Source of the DNA: Arthrobacter sp. 260
GTDB lineage: Bacteria > Actinomycetota > Actinomycetes > Actinomycetales > Micrococcaceae
Assembly: GCF_013116745.1 (NCBI RefSeq)
Contig: NZ_JABFOE010000008.1
Location: 62,001 to 126,000, forward strand
Reading direction: 5' to 3'
Length of the DNA: 64,000 nucleotides
The position numbers were made by a program, and so were the translations under genes. Positions 44,965-54,565 of the stretch are shown one piece after another. A model generated the notes under the pieces. It ran no database searches, had not been told where the DNA came from, and saw nothing but the letters and a program-made list of their open reading frames with translations. The first letter of the stretch is position 1. Each line of letters opens with the position of its first letter.

Positions 44965-46449
44965 TCACCTCAGGAGGGTTCGGTGTCGATCGCGGTGATA
45001 GTGGTTTTGCCTCGGTCTCTGGGCGGGATCAATGTACCGGGGAGGAACGAACCAGGGAACCTGGTCCTTTACCTCAATGGCCCAGTCCCCCTGATGGACC
45101 AGATGGTGGTGTCTGCTACAGAGCAACACACCGTTGTCGATGCTGGTCGCTCCGCCGCGACTCCAATGGGTGATGTGGTGACCTTCTGTCCACGGAGAGG
45201 GCATCATGCAATCCGGGAAAGCACATCCACCGTCCCGCGCCACAAGGGCTTTGCGGAGTGTAGGAGTAAACAAACGACGCAGCTGTCCTACGTCAAGAAT
45301 TTGGCCCTGGGAACCGAGGACAACAGGGAGAACATTCGCGTCGCAAGCAATCCGCCGAATCGACTGTGCCCCCATCAAACCGCCAAAGGCAGCGCTACCT
45401 CCCCGGCCTACCTCAGCGGCCAGCTCCTTGTAGTCAGTGGTGACCAGAATCTGGGGCCTCATACCGCCGGCTGTCGACAGGTCGTTGCTGGCCAATGCAA
45501 TCCCACAAGCACCCACCAAGCCATCGAGAAGCTGCTGCGCCCAGGTTGACCGATCCAACTCATCCTCAGAAGCGGCGCCCTGATGCTGTTCGCCCCGCCC
45601 CGGAACCTGATCGGTTCCACATAGTTTTTCGGTGTCGGCAACAGACAACCCGGCTCTGGCCCGAGGGTTGGTTGCTGAATACATTACAGTGGCAAGGCTT
45701 TCGAACTGATCATCCGTAGCTGCGATCTCCAGGTAATGCAGCCCTCGCCGCTTCCCCCGTAGAAAGACGCCCTGTCGAACGCGCAGCATCTCCTCGGTCG
45801 GCTCGGCACCATCAGGATTGAGAACGTCCTCCCAGCGGCGAATCAGTACCCTCAGCAAATCAGGGTCAGATTCAGCTGCGTGTCGCGTGAGCGCCAACTC
45901 CATGGCACCAAGATCCTGAACGGATGCACACGGCCTCATTCGTTCAACCGCCGCGCTGATCAGGGTGGCCGCCTGTCCGCTAACGGTAGATTGTGCGACT
46001 GCAGAGGCGAGATGTTCAAGTTTAGGTACACCCGGCTCGCCAGTGAGCTGCAACAATGGCAGCACCTGCCCGGATAACTGGATGCGCCGCTTCGCCTCGC
46101 TTCGGCTGACCCGCAGCGTGTTCCGAAGGTATTCAGCATTGTCCCTGCACCCGGTCCGATTCGTGGACCCGTCAGTAGCCTTGCCGCCCAAAGCCGAAAG
46201 GTTCAAGCGCTTATCTGACTCACCAACAACTGCAACATTCTGGTGCTCGATCGCATGGGCGCTAATGAGCTGAAGCTGCTCCACGGTCCTGCCAACCGTT
46301 TCGATGGCGATCGCGTTCTTGGCGAGTTCGCTGGTAGGCATCACCAGACCCGACACACGGAGGACCGCAGCGATCGAAGCCAGTTCCGAGTTCAGCCAGG
46401 CCAGATACTGAGCGGTATCTGTCTGCTGCTCGAAGGGTGCGATAGCCAT
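44965..46449 (-). CDS. DUF222-HNH endonuclease domain protein (13E12 type)
   Basis: 494 residues. The N-terminal ~300 residues are DUF222 (LLQLTGEPGVPKLEHLA, ARRHAAESD and MLRVRQGVFLRGKRRGLHYLEI). The C-terminal HNH domain reads RDGGCAFPDCMMP, EGHHITHWSRGGATSIDNGVLLCSRHHHLVH, with both Cys of the zinc site and the catalytic His pair. This is the actinobacterial 13E12 repeat family, present in many copies per genome and suspected to be mobile or recombination-linked. A LexA box 13 bases upstream indicates SOS control, as known for the mycobacterial members. The ATG has little of a ribosome site. Confidence 0.92.
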   Translation of the reverse strand: MAIAPFEQQTDTAQYLAWLNSELASIAAVLRVSGLVMPTSELAKNAIAIETVGRTVEQLQLISAHAIEHQNVAVVGESDKRLNLSALGGKATDGSTNRTGCRDNAEYLRNTLRVSRSEAKRRIQLSGQVLPLLQLTGEPGVPKLEHLASAVAQSTVSGQAATLISAAVERMRPCASVQDLGAMELALTRHAAESDPDLLRVLIRRWEDVLNPDGAEPTEEMLRVRQGVFLRGKRRGLHYLEIAATDDQFESLATVMYSATNPRARAGLSVADTEKLCGTDQVPGRGEQHQGAASEDELDRSTWAQQLLDGLVGACGIALASNDLSTAGGMRPQILVTTDYKELAAEVGRGGSAAFGGLMGAQSIRRIACDANVLPVVLGSQGQILDVGQLRRLFTPTLRKALVARDGGCAFPDCMMPSPWTEGHHITHWSRGGATSIDNGVLLCSRHHHLVHQGDWAIEVKDQVPWFVPPRYIDPAQRPRQNHYHRDRHRTLLR

Positions 46450-46461
46450 AGATCAATTTTA

Positions 46462-46477
46462 TCGAACACATATTCGA
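46462..46477 (-). promoter_or_regulatory. LexA (SOS) box of the DUF222-HNH gene
   Basis: TCGAATATGTGTTCGA on the minus strand matches the actinobacterial LexA consensus TCGAAC-n4-GTTCGA at 11 of the 12 defined positions. It is 13 bases upstream of the start codon, so LexA would block the promoter. Mycobacterial 13E12 genes are LexA targets (established knowledge). Confidence 0.8.
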
Positions 46478-46611
46478 ATGGGCCAGCAAATATTGCCATT
46501 GTGGAGGAGAAGTGGGCGCCTCTGCTCACCGAAACACCCGACTTTATCCACAGCCAGCCACTGCCGACGCCACCAAGAGTCGGCCACGAACAGACCCCTT
46601 CGAACCGACAG

Positions 46612-48834
46612 CTAGCCCCGTTCCAAAAAGGCTTCCTTCTCTGGATTCAGGTAGAGATCCATTGCGTCGGCGAGGTCTGGATGATCCACCAGATCGACAT
46701 CGTCCGCCACAATCTGTTGGGCATCTTCACGGGCCTTCTCGATGATCTTCACGTCCTTCACCACGCGCAGGAACTTCAACGCCGACCGCCCACCGGACTG
46801 TGAGGCCCCGAGAATGTTACCTTCGCGCCTCAGCTCAAGATCCTTCTGCGACAGCTCGAAGCCATCGGTGGTCGACGCGACAGCCGCTAGCCTCTCCCTG
46901 CTGGGATGCTCGGGGTCAAGCTGCGTCACCAGCAGACAGGTTCCGGGATGCCCACCGCGCCCAACGCGCCCCCTCAGCTGATGCAGCTGGGAGATGCCAA
47001 ACCGGTCCGCATCCATAATGACCATCAGCGTGGCATTGGGAACATCCACACCGACCTCGATCACCGTCGTGGAGACCAGGAGTTGGATGCTGCCGTCATT
47101 GAAGCGGGCCATGGTGGCGCTCTTCTCGACGGGATCCAGCCGTCCATGCAGCATTCCCATCGACACCCCCTGGAGCGACGGGACCTCCTGGAGTGCCTCG
47201 AATAGCTCGTTGACCGAGGTCAACTCCTGCTGGGGGCCCCGGTTGTCCGACGGTCCATCGGGCGAGTAGAGCTCCACCGCGGTGGAGTCCTCCTCCTGGT
47301 CGCCGATCTTGGGACACACCACGTACACCTGACGCCCGGCGTCGATCTCCTCCCTGGCCCGCGCCCAGATGCGCTGAATCCAGTCGGGATGTTCGGTGAG
47401 CCCCACCTGATGGGTAGTGATCGGCGCCCTGCCGGCGGGCAGCTCGGTCAAGGTCGACACGTCGAGGTCGCCGAACACCGTCATCGCTACGGTCCGGGGA
47501 ATAGGGGTTGCGGTCATCACCAACACGTGCGGCGAATTGGTGGCCTTGGACCGCAACACATCGCGTTGCTCGACGCCGAATCGGTGCTGTTCATCCACCA
47601 CAATGAGCCCAAGATCGAAAAAGCTCACATTCTCGGACAGCAGGGCATGGGTCCCAATCACAATCCCGGCTTCGCCCGTTGCCGCGTCAAGCATTGCCTG
47701 CTTGCGCTGCGCCGTGGACATTGAGCCGGTCAGGAGGACCACCTTGGTTCCATCGGCTGCCCCCCCGAGCATTCCACCCATGGCCAATGACCCCAACGTA
47801 CGGGTGATGGATTGCAGGTGCTGTGCGGCCAGCACCTCAGTCGGCGCCAACAGCGCGGCCTGACCGCCGGCATCGATCACCTGAAGCATGGCCCGCAGCG
47901 CCACCAGCGTCTTCCCGGAGCCCACCTCACCCTGTAGGAGCCGATTCATGGGGTGGGAAGAGGACAGGTCTTCAGCAAGGGTCTCCCCGATAACTTTCTG
48001 TCCGTCGGTGAGGGTGAAGGGTAACTGGGAGTCGAACTGGTCCAACAGGCCGCCCGGGCGTGGACGCCGGGACGTCGCCTCTTCCTGCGAGGTGAGCGCC
48101 CGACGTCGGGCCAGTGCCGTCTGCAGAACCAGCGCCTCCTGGTAGCGGAAGCGGTGCTTGGCACGGTAGGTGTCTTCGATTGCGTGGGGCCGATGAATCA
48201 GCTCATAGGCCTGGGTGATATTCATCAGCTTGTCCCGACGCGCAATATCCGGCGGGATTGGGTCATTGAACTGGGAATGCACGAGTCTGTCGAGCAGCTT
48301 GGCAACGGCCTTCTTAATGGTTTCGCTGGGAACCTTCGCCGACGCCGGGTACACCGGGAGAGGAGCCTCGAGGAGATCGGGGTCGACGGGCCCGTCGTCG
48401 TCGAGCAATGAATAGATGGGGTTGGTGAGGGTCAGCCGGTGCCGATATTCACTGACCTTGCCGGAGAACATAGCGTGGACGCCGGGACGCAGATCCCTTG
48501 CGGCTTGATGTCCATTGAAAAAGGAGAGGCTGAGACTGCCGAGCTTGCCGCCGGTGTCGTCGGTGATGACTACCTCGCACAGGGATCCCTTACGGTTCCG
48601 CATCTGCCTCAGGTTGGCGGATTGCACCCGCGCTATCAGTGTTACGTCTTCACCCAACGGCACGGAGCTCACGGGAGTGAGCTCACCGCGCTCAAAGTAG
48701 GCGCGCGGAAAATGGTTGAGCAGATGGCTAAAGGTGTGAATATTGAGGGTCTCGGCAAAGGCCCTGACCTTGGCCTGGGGACTGACAACCCCATCGAGGG
48801 GCGAGTTAAGTTCCCCGGTAGTTGAACTATCCAC
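46612..48834 (-). CDS. recG: ATP-dependent DNA helicase RecG
   Basis: 740 residues from GTG 48834, which overlaps the DAK2 stop; longer starts run into that gene. An OB-fold wedge domain at the N-terminus (FPRAYFERGELTPVSSV) precedes the helicase core: motif I LLQGEVGSGKTLVALRAM, motif II VVDEQHRFGVEQR, motif III VMTATPIPRTVAMTV and motif VI QLRGRVGRGGHPGTCLL. It remodels stalled replication forks and Holliday junctions. Translationally coupled to DAK2, a common actinobacterial pair. Confidence 0.97.
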   Translation of the reverse strand: MDSSTTGELNSPLDGVVSPQAKVRAFAETLNIHTFSHLLNHFPRAYFERGELTPVSSVPLGEDVTLIARVQSANLRQMRNRKGSLCEVVITDDTGGKLGSLSLSFFNGHQAARDLRPGVHAMFSGKVSEYRHRLTLTNPIYSLLDDDGPVDPDLLEAPLPVYPASAKVPSETIKKAVAKLLDRLVHSQFNDPIPPDIARRDKLMNITQAYELIHRPHAIEDTYRAKHRFRYQEALVLQTALARRRALTSQEEATSRRPRPGGLLDQFDSQLPFTLTDGQKVIGETLAEDLSSSHPMNRLLQGEVGSGKTLVALRAMLQVIDAGGQAALLAPTEVLAAQHLQSITRTLGSLAMGGMLGGAADGTKVVLLTGSMSTAQRKQAMLDAATGEAGIVIGTHALLSENVSFFDLGLIVVDEQHRFGVEQRDVLRSKATNSPHVLVMTATPIPRTVAMTVFGDLDVSTLTELPAGRAPITTHQVGLTEHPDWIQRIWARAREEIDAGRQVYVVCPKIGDQEEDSTAVELYSPDGPSDNRGPQQELTSVNELFEALQEVPSLQGVSMGMLHGRLDPVEKSATMARFNDGSIQLLVSTTVIEVGVDVPNATLMVIMDADRFGISQLHQLRGRVGRGGHPGTCLLVTQLDPEHPSRERLAAVASTTDGFELSQKDLELRREGNILGASQSGGRSALKFLRVVKDVKIIEKAREDAQQIVADDVDLVDHPDLADAMDLYLNPEKEAFLERG

Positions 48835-49849
48835 TGGCCTCTTGGACTTCGCTGTACAGGGGCGTGTCGCCGGCCCGTGGGGAAGCAAGCTGCGTCACCG
48901 AAACATTGATGGGATTGCCGGCTTCCTGAATGAGCTTCAGTGCGGGCTCAGGGGTGGGCACATGAACGTGCACCCGCCACCGGTAACCCTCCTCGACCTC
49001 GGTAACTGCGCTCATGATGACCGAATCGCCAAGCTCGTCCAGGTGGAGCCGCAAAGTTGCGGCGTCGAGGGGGCTGAGGTTGATGGTGCACATGACCTCC
49101 ACCCCATCGGCGTCGCCACCGTTGTGGATGTGGGGGGCCTGAATGTCGTAACCGTGAAGTCCGTCGAGGAGTTCGTCCTGCAACTCCTCGCCCAGGGAGG
49201 CCGCACGCAGCGCGTCCATAATAAGAAGGAATCCCACTCCCCCGGCGTCCACCACCTTCGCCTGGGTCAACACACCGAGTTGGCTCTCCGTGTGGACCAC
49301 TGCCTCAAGGGCTGCCTGGACAGCCGCCTGAAGGGTCAGCGCGAGAGCATGGTTACTGTCGTCGCCGTTCTGGGCACCGTCGACGACGGCGGCTCCCCTG
49401 GCTGTTGCTTCGAGGACAGAGAGCATGGTGCCGGGAACCGGGTCGCTGAGCGCTGACCAGCTGCGGATCTGTGCGCGTTGCAGCGCCGTGGCAAGCAACG
49501 GGCCGGAAAGCCGCACATGATGATGCAATGGCTCGGCGACTGCTGAGAGGAATACCGCGAACAGAGTGCCGGAATTTCCTCTCGCATCCTCCATGGCAGC
49601 CTGGCCGGCGATCTTCAACAGTTCGCCGAGGTCAGTGGTCTCTGCCGCGTTGGCGGCCTGGGAGGCGGCGCGGACGGTGAGGTACAGGTTGGTGCCGGTA
49701 TCGCCGTCTGCCACCGGAAAAATGTTGATGGCGTTCAGCCGGTCGCTGTGGTTGCCCAGGGACTCTTCGGCCTTGCTCAACCATCGCTTCATCGCAGTCG
49801 CGTTAGCGGTGATTTTCGTCTGCAAAGTGATCCCATCCCACGTAGGCAT
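48827..49849 (-). CDS. DAK2/DhaL-domain protein (FakA-like)
   Basis: 340 residues. The N-terminal ~200 residues form a DhaL/DAK2 kinase domain with the Mg-nucleotide motif NAINIFPVADGDTGTNLYLTV and the second acidic site MEDARGNSGTLFAVFL; DAGGVGFLLIMDAL closes it. The remaining part resembles the regulatory middle of FakA, which phosphorylates fatty acids with FakB, but the usual third domain is missing, so this is a short form. No good ribosome site is seen before ATG 49849, and the next in-frame ATG (MKRWL) is not better. It is the last conserved core gene before the low-GC block. Confidence 0.85.
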   Translation of the reverse strand: MPTWDGITLQTKITANATAMKRWLSKAEESLGNHSDRLNAINIFPVADGDTGTNLYLTVRAASQAANAAETTDLGELLKIAGQAAMEDARGNSGTLFAVFLSAVAEPLHHHVRLSGPLLATALQRAQIRSWSALSDPVPGTMLSVLEATARGAAVVDGAQNGDDSNHALALTLQAAVQAALEAVVHTESQLGVLTQAKVVDAGGVGFLLIMDALRAASLGEELQDELLDGLHGYDIQAPHIHNGGDADGVEVMCTINLSPLDAATLRLHLDELGDSVIMSAVTEVEEGYRWRVHVHVPTPEPALKLIQEAGNPINVSVTQLASPRAGDTPLYSEVQEASG

Positions 49850-50058
49850 GTGACTGCGGCGCTGCGGTCACTCCGGGCAATCCGGCACATACCGAGCCTA
49901 CCGCAGTGCGCTCTGCAGGTAGAGAGCGAATCGAAGTATTGGTAGCGGGTACCAGCTGGGCGCCAGTCGTAATCCTTCTCCATCAACTTGCTATCCAGGG
50001 GGCAGGTTTCGCTCCGAGGCCGCACTCGCAGCCATAAGCGGCCACAAATCCCTAGCGT

Positions 50059-51258
50059 TTACTGCAGAAAATTCGTGAACTCTTCGTCGTCGCTTTCCGT
50101 GAACGCCTTCAGACCGGCCAAACCCATAGATCTTTCGGCCCGTTCCCGAAGATCCAAGGGGTAACCAAAATGATCAAACGCCTTCGAATAGTAGGCCTCG
50201 TGAAAAGGGAAGCTTTCGTGCTTTTCCAGGAGATCCTTTATGTGTTCATTTACCCATGTCGGCCGCACCTGTCTCGCGGCTGCGTGGACGAAAACATCCG
50301 CATAGTACAATGGACGCGTTCGGAGGAAGGCGTGGATCTGATCAGATTGAACAAAGTCATCGACTAAATGCATCTCCGAAGGATCGAACATCGCTCTGAT
50401 CATTCGCCGACGCAGGCATTTAGTACATCTTCCGCAATCTTTGCGATCTATTTTTTGACAATAGGCCGCGTCGTCCATGCGATTCGAATACGATACAATC
50501 TTCGCATTTCCCACCTCCGATAGGAAGGATGTGGGCAAGACGTCGACACCTATGGTTTCAAAAACTCTATACCAAATATTCTGATGACGAGGGAGGTACC
50601 TTTTACCCGCCAGCAGGTACGTTCCCGTCAACTCAGATCCGGAGACAATATACTTCGGCTCGAGGATAAGGGAGGCAATATAAACGGATACCCACAAAGG
50701 AAGGCCCCATACCGTGAACAATTGCCTCAAGTTGTCGAACACCACAAAGTTTTCGGCCCGCTCGTCGGTCACAATCTTGTTGACGATGTCGGAGTAGCTG
50801 GCATGCCTCGACGGCAATGGTGTCTCGTGCACAAGAGGGAGGTCAGGAAACATAATACTGGCGGCTAGAGAGTCGATTCCCCCGCCATAGCTCAACACTC
50901 CTCCACGCTTCGGAGTGAAAGGGGACGCCTCACCTGGAGAGTTGACCCGAATGTAGGGAAGTATCCACGCCCGCCGGATAGCCTTCTCAAAGTTCGGCGA
51001 AACACTGAAGCTGGGTTTCAGCTCAAACTCTTCGTTGGGCAAGATCGGGTGAAAGGCCAGGATACCTATGAGCGCGATGATATCCGGGTGGATGGAAGAG
51101 AAGTCCACGCCGTCACACTCGACCGACAACACGGGGTCCACGAGCCTCATCGCAACCCCGCCCTCATCCCGTCGGACTTCGGATCCCGTGATGTCGCCAC
51201 CGATGGCGATACGAAGGCGGTCCACCCCCGCATAGGAGTCGAGCGTTACTTTCCTCAT
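50059..51258 (-). CDS. PP-loop-like protein (DUF6395 type) of a polysaccharide locus
   Basis: 399 residues. A pyrophosphatase-like nucleotide loop GGVLSYGGGIDSLAAS (about 119-134, SGGxDS-type) is followed by the Cys cluster DCGRCTKCLRRR (Cys275, 278, 281) that may hold zinc, as in QueC-like PP-loop enzymes. The rest lacks clear matches. Proteins of this layout are found among capsule and glycan genes and may adenylate or amidate a substrate, but no activity is known to me. Low-GC codon usage compared with recG suggests horizontal origin. It is the first gene of the island, oriented toward DAK2. Confidence 0.6.
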   Translation of the reverse strand: MRKVTLDSYAGVDRLRIAIGGDITGSEVRRDEGGVAMRLVDPVLSVECDGVDFSSIHPDIIALIGILAFHPILPNEEFELKPSFSVSPNFEKAIRRAWILPYIRVNSPGEASPFTPKRGGVLSYGGGIDSLAASIMFPDLPLVHETPLPSRHASYSDIVNKIVTDERAENFVVFDNLRQLFTVWGLPLWVSVYIASLILEPKYIVSGSELTGTYLLAGKRYLPRHQNIWYRVFETIGVDVLPTSFLSEVGNAKIVSYSNRMDDAAYCQKIDRKDCGRCTKCLRRRMIRAMFDPSEMHLVDDFVQSDQIHAFLRTRPLYYADVFVHAAARQVRPTWVNEHIKDLLEKHESFPFHEAYYSKAFDHFGYPLDLRERAERSMGLAGLKAFTESDDEEFTNFLQ

Positions 51259-51390
51259 CCTGGCAAACTCTCTCTTAAGTAGAATCTAGATCGCGACCTA
51301 ATCGCACTCATCCTGAGGGTGTGATCAAAAAGTACAGTCTAGTGATTTGTTTCGGCGCCGCCCACCGCTGAGTTCAAAACTTCGAGGCCT

Positions 51391-52137
51391 TCAGTTAACC
51401 AGGCTGCGAATGCGGTCCAGCAGGGAGCGACCGACATCAGCCTCAACCCCGGGCCGATAATGATTTTGGTCGGTTAGGGCTTCAGTAAGTCCGATCTCGA
51501 GAATCTTTGCTTTCGTTGAGAGAAAGTCGACGCTGGTTTCCGAAGCCACGCCTGACAAAGCTTGAGTAAGGGCCAGCCGCTCGGGAACCGGGCTTCCATC
51601 TGGTAACTCGGAATATAGGTGGTCCACGGCAAGAACGGGGCAGTCGAGCCGTGAGGCGATCGAAACCAAATCTGCCTTCAGGTCATCATACGAAGTAACG
51701 GCCACTTGCATATCCCGCAGGATATGGCCATCAGGCAGAAGCTCCACATTGCCCTGTACGACGGAGCGGCCAGCGACGCCGCTCTCGGCCGCAATTCCGT
51801 AAACCTTATGGGCATTCAGCTCCACCCCCTGGACGTGGTGCCGACGGAGGGTGCTCACCTCGACAACCGCCACGTCATTCCCATCAGCGCAAGCGGAGGC
51901 CATGTCGGTTGGGAAGGTCAGATGTGTCTCGAGCGCAGCCTTCCGCAGGTCATGCGGGATAACCTTGCGACCCTGAAGAACATCAACCGCCTGCCTGGCC
52001 GCCGCCGAACTGTGGGTGAACCATATGTTCTCGTCGTAGTTGACCACGTTGACCTCACCTGACCTGTGAAAGTGGCTCAGCGGTCGCGACACACGACAGC
52101 TTCCTATCACAAGTACCTTCAAAGGTCTGTTCAGCAT
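51391..52137 (-). CDS. SGNH/WcbI-like protein
   Basis: 248 residues. It starts LKVLVIGSCRVSRPLSHF, where GSCRV sits at the place of the nucleophile loop of SGNH/GDSL-like and WcbI-type proteins, and ends with NHYRPGVEADVGRSLLDRI, where Asn-His could supply the catalytic His. WcbI-type proteins occur in capsule loci as putative acetyltransferases. No signal peptide, so cytoplasmic. Function is a guess from the pattern; a family search would decide it. Confidence 0.5.
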   Translation of the reverse strand: MLNRPLKVLVIGSCRVSRPLSHFHRSGEVNVVNYDENIWFTHSSAAARQAVDVLQGRKVIPHDLRKAALETHLTFPTDMASACADGNDVAVVEVSTLRRHHVQGVELNAHKVYGIAAESGVAGRSVVQGNVELLPDGHILRDMQVAVTSYDDLKADLVSIASRLDCPVLAVDHLYSELPDGSPVPERLALTQALSGVASETSVDFLSTKAKILEIGLTEALTDQNHYRPGVEADVGRSLLDRIRSLVN

Positions 52138-52207
52138 CGTTCAATCCTACTTCACGCGGCCCTTGCCATAAGCCCCTGACTACAGCCCCAGCAACTAGGC
52201 TGCCGGC

Positions 52208-52244
52208 CTTGACGGAACGACTCCGTCAGACGACGTTCCGCAAG
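52208..52244. other. Stem-loop between divergent island genes
   Basis: CTTG-A-CGGAACG pairs with CGTTCCG-CAAG (one bulged A), with an overlapping alternative stem GACGGA/TCCGTC. It is the only GC-rich part of the 240-base region between two divergent genes and could be an operator or leader structure. Confidence 0.35.
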
Positions 52245-52377
52245 CGAAGGAGCTAAATAGTGACTACTTTGATAGCCTAATGCCACCACTCATCGACCGG
52301 CGTGGGGACTACGGTCGTTCACCGCGCTAACGCATACCGACACGGTAAATCCCATATCATGAACTGATAGGAACGAA

Positions 52378-54036
52378 TTGTCCGAGTCCAAAATCTTCTC
52401 TCGCGAAAATATAGATATTCGGTATCGGTTTCGCCCCTCTAAACAAGACCGACGGCACCTTGTCGTCGTTTTCGCTGCAGTCCAACCAGGTCGTACAGAC
52501 GTGTATGGCTTTGACGGCAAAGCTCTAGACGACGTAAAGGGTGCCATTCTCTGGATACAGGATTCTGTCGATAACCATAATAGCTATTATCTCTGCCATG
52601 GCTTGGATTTCCGCATAGAGAAAGCAGTGCGTGATCTCATATTTGACTGTCTCGACGATATGGATCTGGGCCCAGAGAACTGCACACTTCTAGGTGGCTC
52701 CAAGGGGGGCAGCGCCGCCCTCCTATTCGGGACCAAGTACGAATTCAAGAACATCATAGCCTCCGTGCCTCAGACCAAAATAGGCACCTACACCAGACAC
52801 AAACTGAAGGAAACATTTTGCTACATGGCGAACGAGGACCAGGATGAATCGGAAAATGTCTTAAATACATACATACCGAATTCAATTGCAAACCCGATAT
52901 CTTTCGACAAGAATATTTACATAATCAGTTCTCTCACGGACCCGGAATACGCCGTGCACATCGATCCGCACGTAAGCGATCTGGATAAACAAAAAAACTT
53001 CAATCTTCTCCTTACGGATTCATCCCTCGTCCGCGCGCATCCGGACGTCACCCCTTACAACATCCCATTCATTCTTAGTGTCCTTTATGCCCTATGCGAG
53101 GGCATCACTCCAAAATACGGACATGTCTCGAACGGAAACGGCGAGAACGATCGGGCGCTGTCATCAAACTATTTCAACAGCAGCGGAACAGCTCGACTAA
53201 ATCCAGTAGCAAGGTTTCATTGGTGTCAGCTAATTAATGACAACGTGACCTTTCAAGGTTATGCGGTGGCTCTTGGAGAGGAAGTCGACGCAGATTCACG
53301 GGAGACAACTTTGATTTTGAAAAGCCGAACATCAGAGTACTCGTTCCCGATGAGTAAGAGAGCTGACCAGACCATAGCCACAAAGCTATACGACAAGTAC
53401 TATCGAGACTATACTTGGGGCGGCTTCGAGCCACACCAATCAAAAGGAATTGATCTTTCAAAGATTGACCAAGGCGAATACGAGTTCCTCTCCGAGTTTT
53501 CTCAGCATGGGAAAAAGTACAATAGCAAAATTGACTGCCTAACTAGTCTGGAAATATCAAGTGTATATAGTGGGCACCATTACACGCTCCTGCTCAGTGA
53601 AAAGGGCTGCACGGTTAAAAAAACCAGACTCATCGGAAATAATCCAAAACAAAGCGTTTTTTCGTTTAGCAACCTAGAATTTAGGGCGCCGATGCTACAT
53701 GTAAGCGGGTCGTTCCTTTCAGACGGCGCCGTCATGCCCGCTTGGAACGCTGGGCAGTACGTCCTTTGCCTGGAGCAGGATCAAACCGTCTATAGCTTCA
53801 GCCTGGGTACAACCCGGCTGCGCAACGATCTTCCCGAAGCCGGCGCCTACGACCCTGAACTCTATCTCTGGTCCAACTTCACTACACCGGGCAACGTGGG
53901 AGTCGATCTTGAACTGCTTCCTCAGGGAACGTTCACCGGTTACCTCTCACACATCACCAGTGCGGGTATCGTGAGTACTCCCCCGGCTTTTAGGTTCACT
54001 AAGTTGGGCTCTTCCCATGAATTGGTCGTTCTTTGA
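52378..54036 (+). CDS. Alpha/beta-hydrolase-like capsule biosynthesis protein
   Basis: 552 residues from TTG 52378 with AGGAA just upstream. The N-terminal ~270 residues look like an alpha/beta-hydrolase fold: LVVVFAAVQP strand, then CTLLGGSKGGSAALLFG with a G-x-S-x-G elbow (GGSKGG), similar to XcbB/CpsF and Asp2-type glycan-modifying proteins. The C-terminal half (about 290-552) is beta-rich with no recognised domain. No signal peptide is seen. A role in acylating or building the island polysaccharide is an inference. The only island gene besides thiL-side genes on the plus strand; GC is about 47 percent. Confidence 0.5.
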   Translation: MSESKIFSRENIDIRYRFRPSKQDRRHLVVVFAAVQPGRTDVYGFDGKALDDVKGAILWIQDSVDNHNSYYLCHGLDFRIEKAVRDLIFDCLDDMDLGPENCTLLGGSKGGSAALLFGTKYEFKNIIASVPQTKIGTYTRHKLKETFCYMANEDQDESENVLNTYIPNSIANPISFDKNIYIISSLTDPEYAVHIDPHVSDLDKQKNFNLLLTDSSLVRAHPDVTPYNIPFILSVLYALCEGITPKYGHVSNGNGENDRALSSNYFNSSGTARLNPVARFHWCQLINDNVTFQGYAVALGEEVDADSRETTLILKSRTSEYSFPMSKRADQTIATKLYDKYYRDYTWGGFEPHQSKGIDLSKIDQGEYEFLSEFSQHGKKYNSKIDCLTSLEISSVYSGHHYTLLLSEKGCTVKKTRLIGNNPKQSVFSFSNLEFRAPMLHVSGSFLSDGAVMPAWNAGQYVLCLEQDQTVYSFSLGTTRLRNDLPEAGAYDPELYLWSNFTTPGNVGVDLELLPQGTFTGYLSHITSAGIVSTPPAFRFTKLGSSHELVVL

Positions 54037-54565
54037 CTCCCGGATACTGCTAGCGCTTTGTCCCGACGAAGTCTGGAAAGGTGAGAATCCAGCCATTGGA
54101 GCGCCCAAATGTGTTCACGATGTCAGGCTCGTACCCAACATATGTGTCGCCGTTCCGCTTATAGTCCATCCGTGACGCGTATACAACCTCGGTCTAGTCA
54201 TTCAATCGCAGATCCAGCACCCGCCCCACGTTCTTATTCAGCGTGCGACAGAGCCGGAGCAATAATCTTTCTCCGCAAACCTACGCTATTTGAGCAAAAT
54301 CGGATTTGAACGTACTGCATCCAAATTTGAAGAATGGCACGAGAGGTCCGCGGCCCTCCTACCGATCCAGGCATGGCCCCCCGCGGTGACGAAGCACAGT
54401 TAAAGCTTCGGCTGCCATCGGCCCAGCAGGGATACCGAGGTCGGCTAACGCCTCCCCAGATAACTGTAGTCTTCAGGCGACAGTCTTCTACCGTCTGTCA
54501 CTTGCATATCCTTTTCTTTGCCCTAGCGCGACGAGCAAGCGACCTACCGATTGAGCGTACGACTG
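54037..54565. other. 529-base spacer with a possible gene remnant
   Basis: No complete gene is seen. A minus-strand open stretch of 47 codons (54050-54193) encodes VYASRMDYKRNGDTYVG followed by a TFGRSNGWILTFPDF end and a stop; it has protein-like composition and could be the C-terminal remnant of a lost gene, but chance cannot be excluded. The rest shows several stops in all frames and no strong hairpin. Confidence 0.35.

Noticed and set aside
49789-50025. Small minus-strand frame upstream of DAK2
   Set aside because: Starts without ribosome site, overlaps the DAK2 start and has no recognisable motif. I also looked for rpmB here and did not find it.
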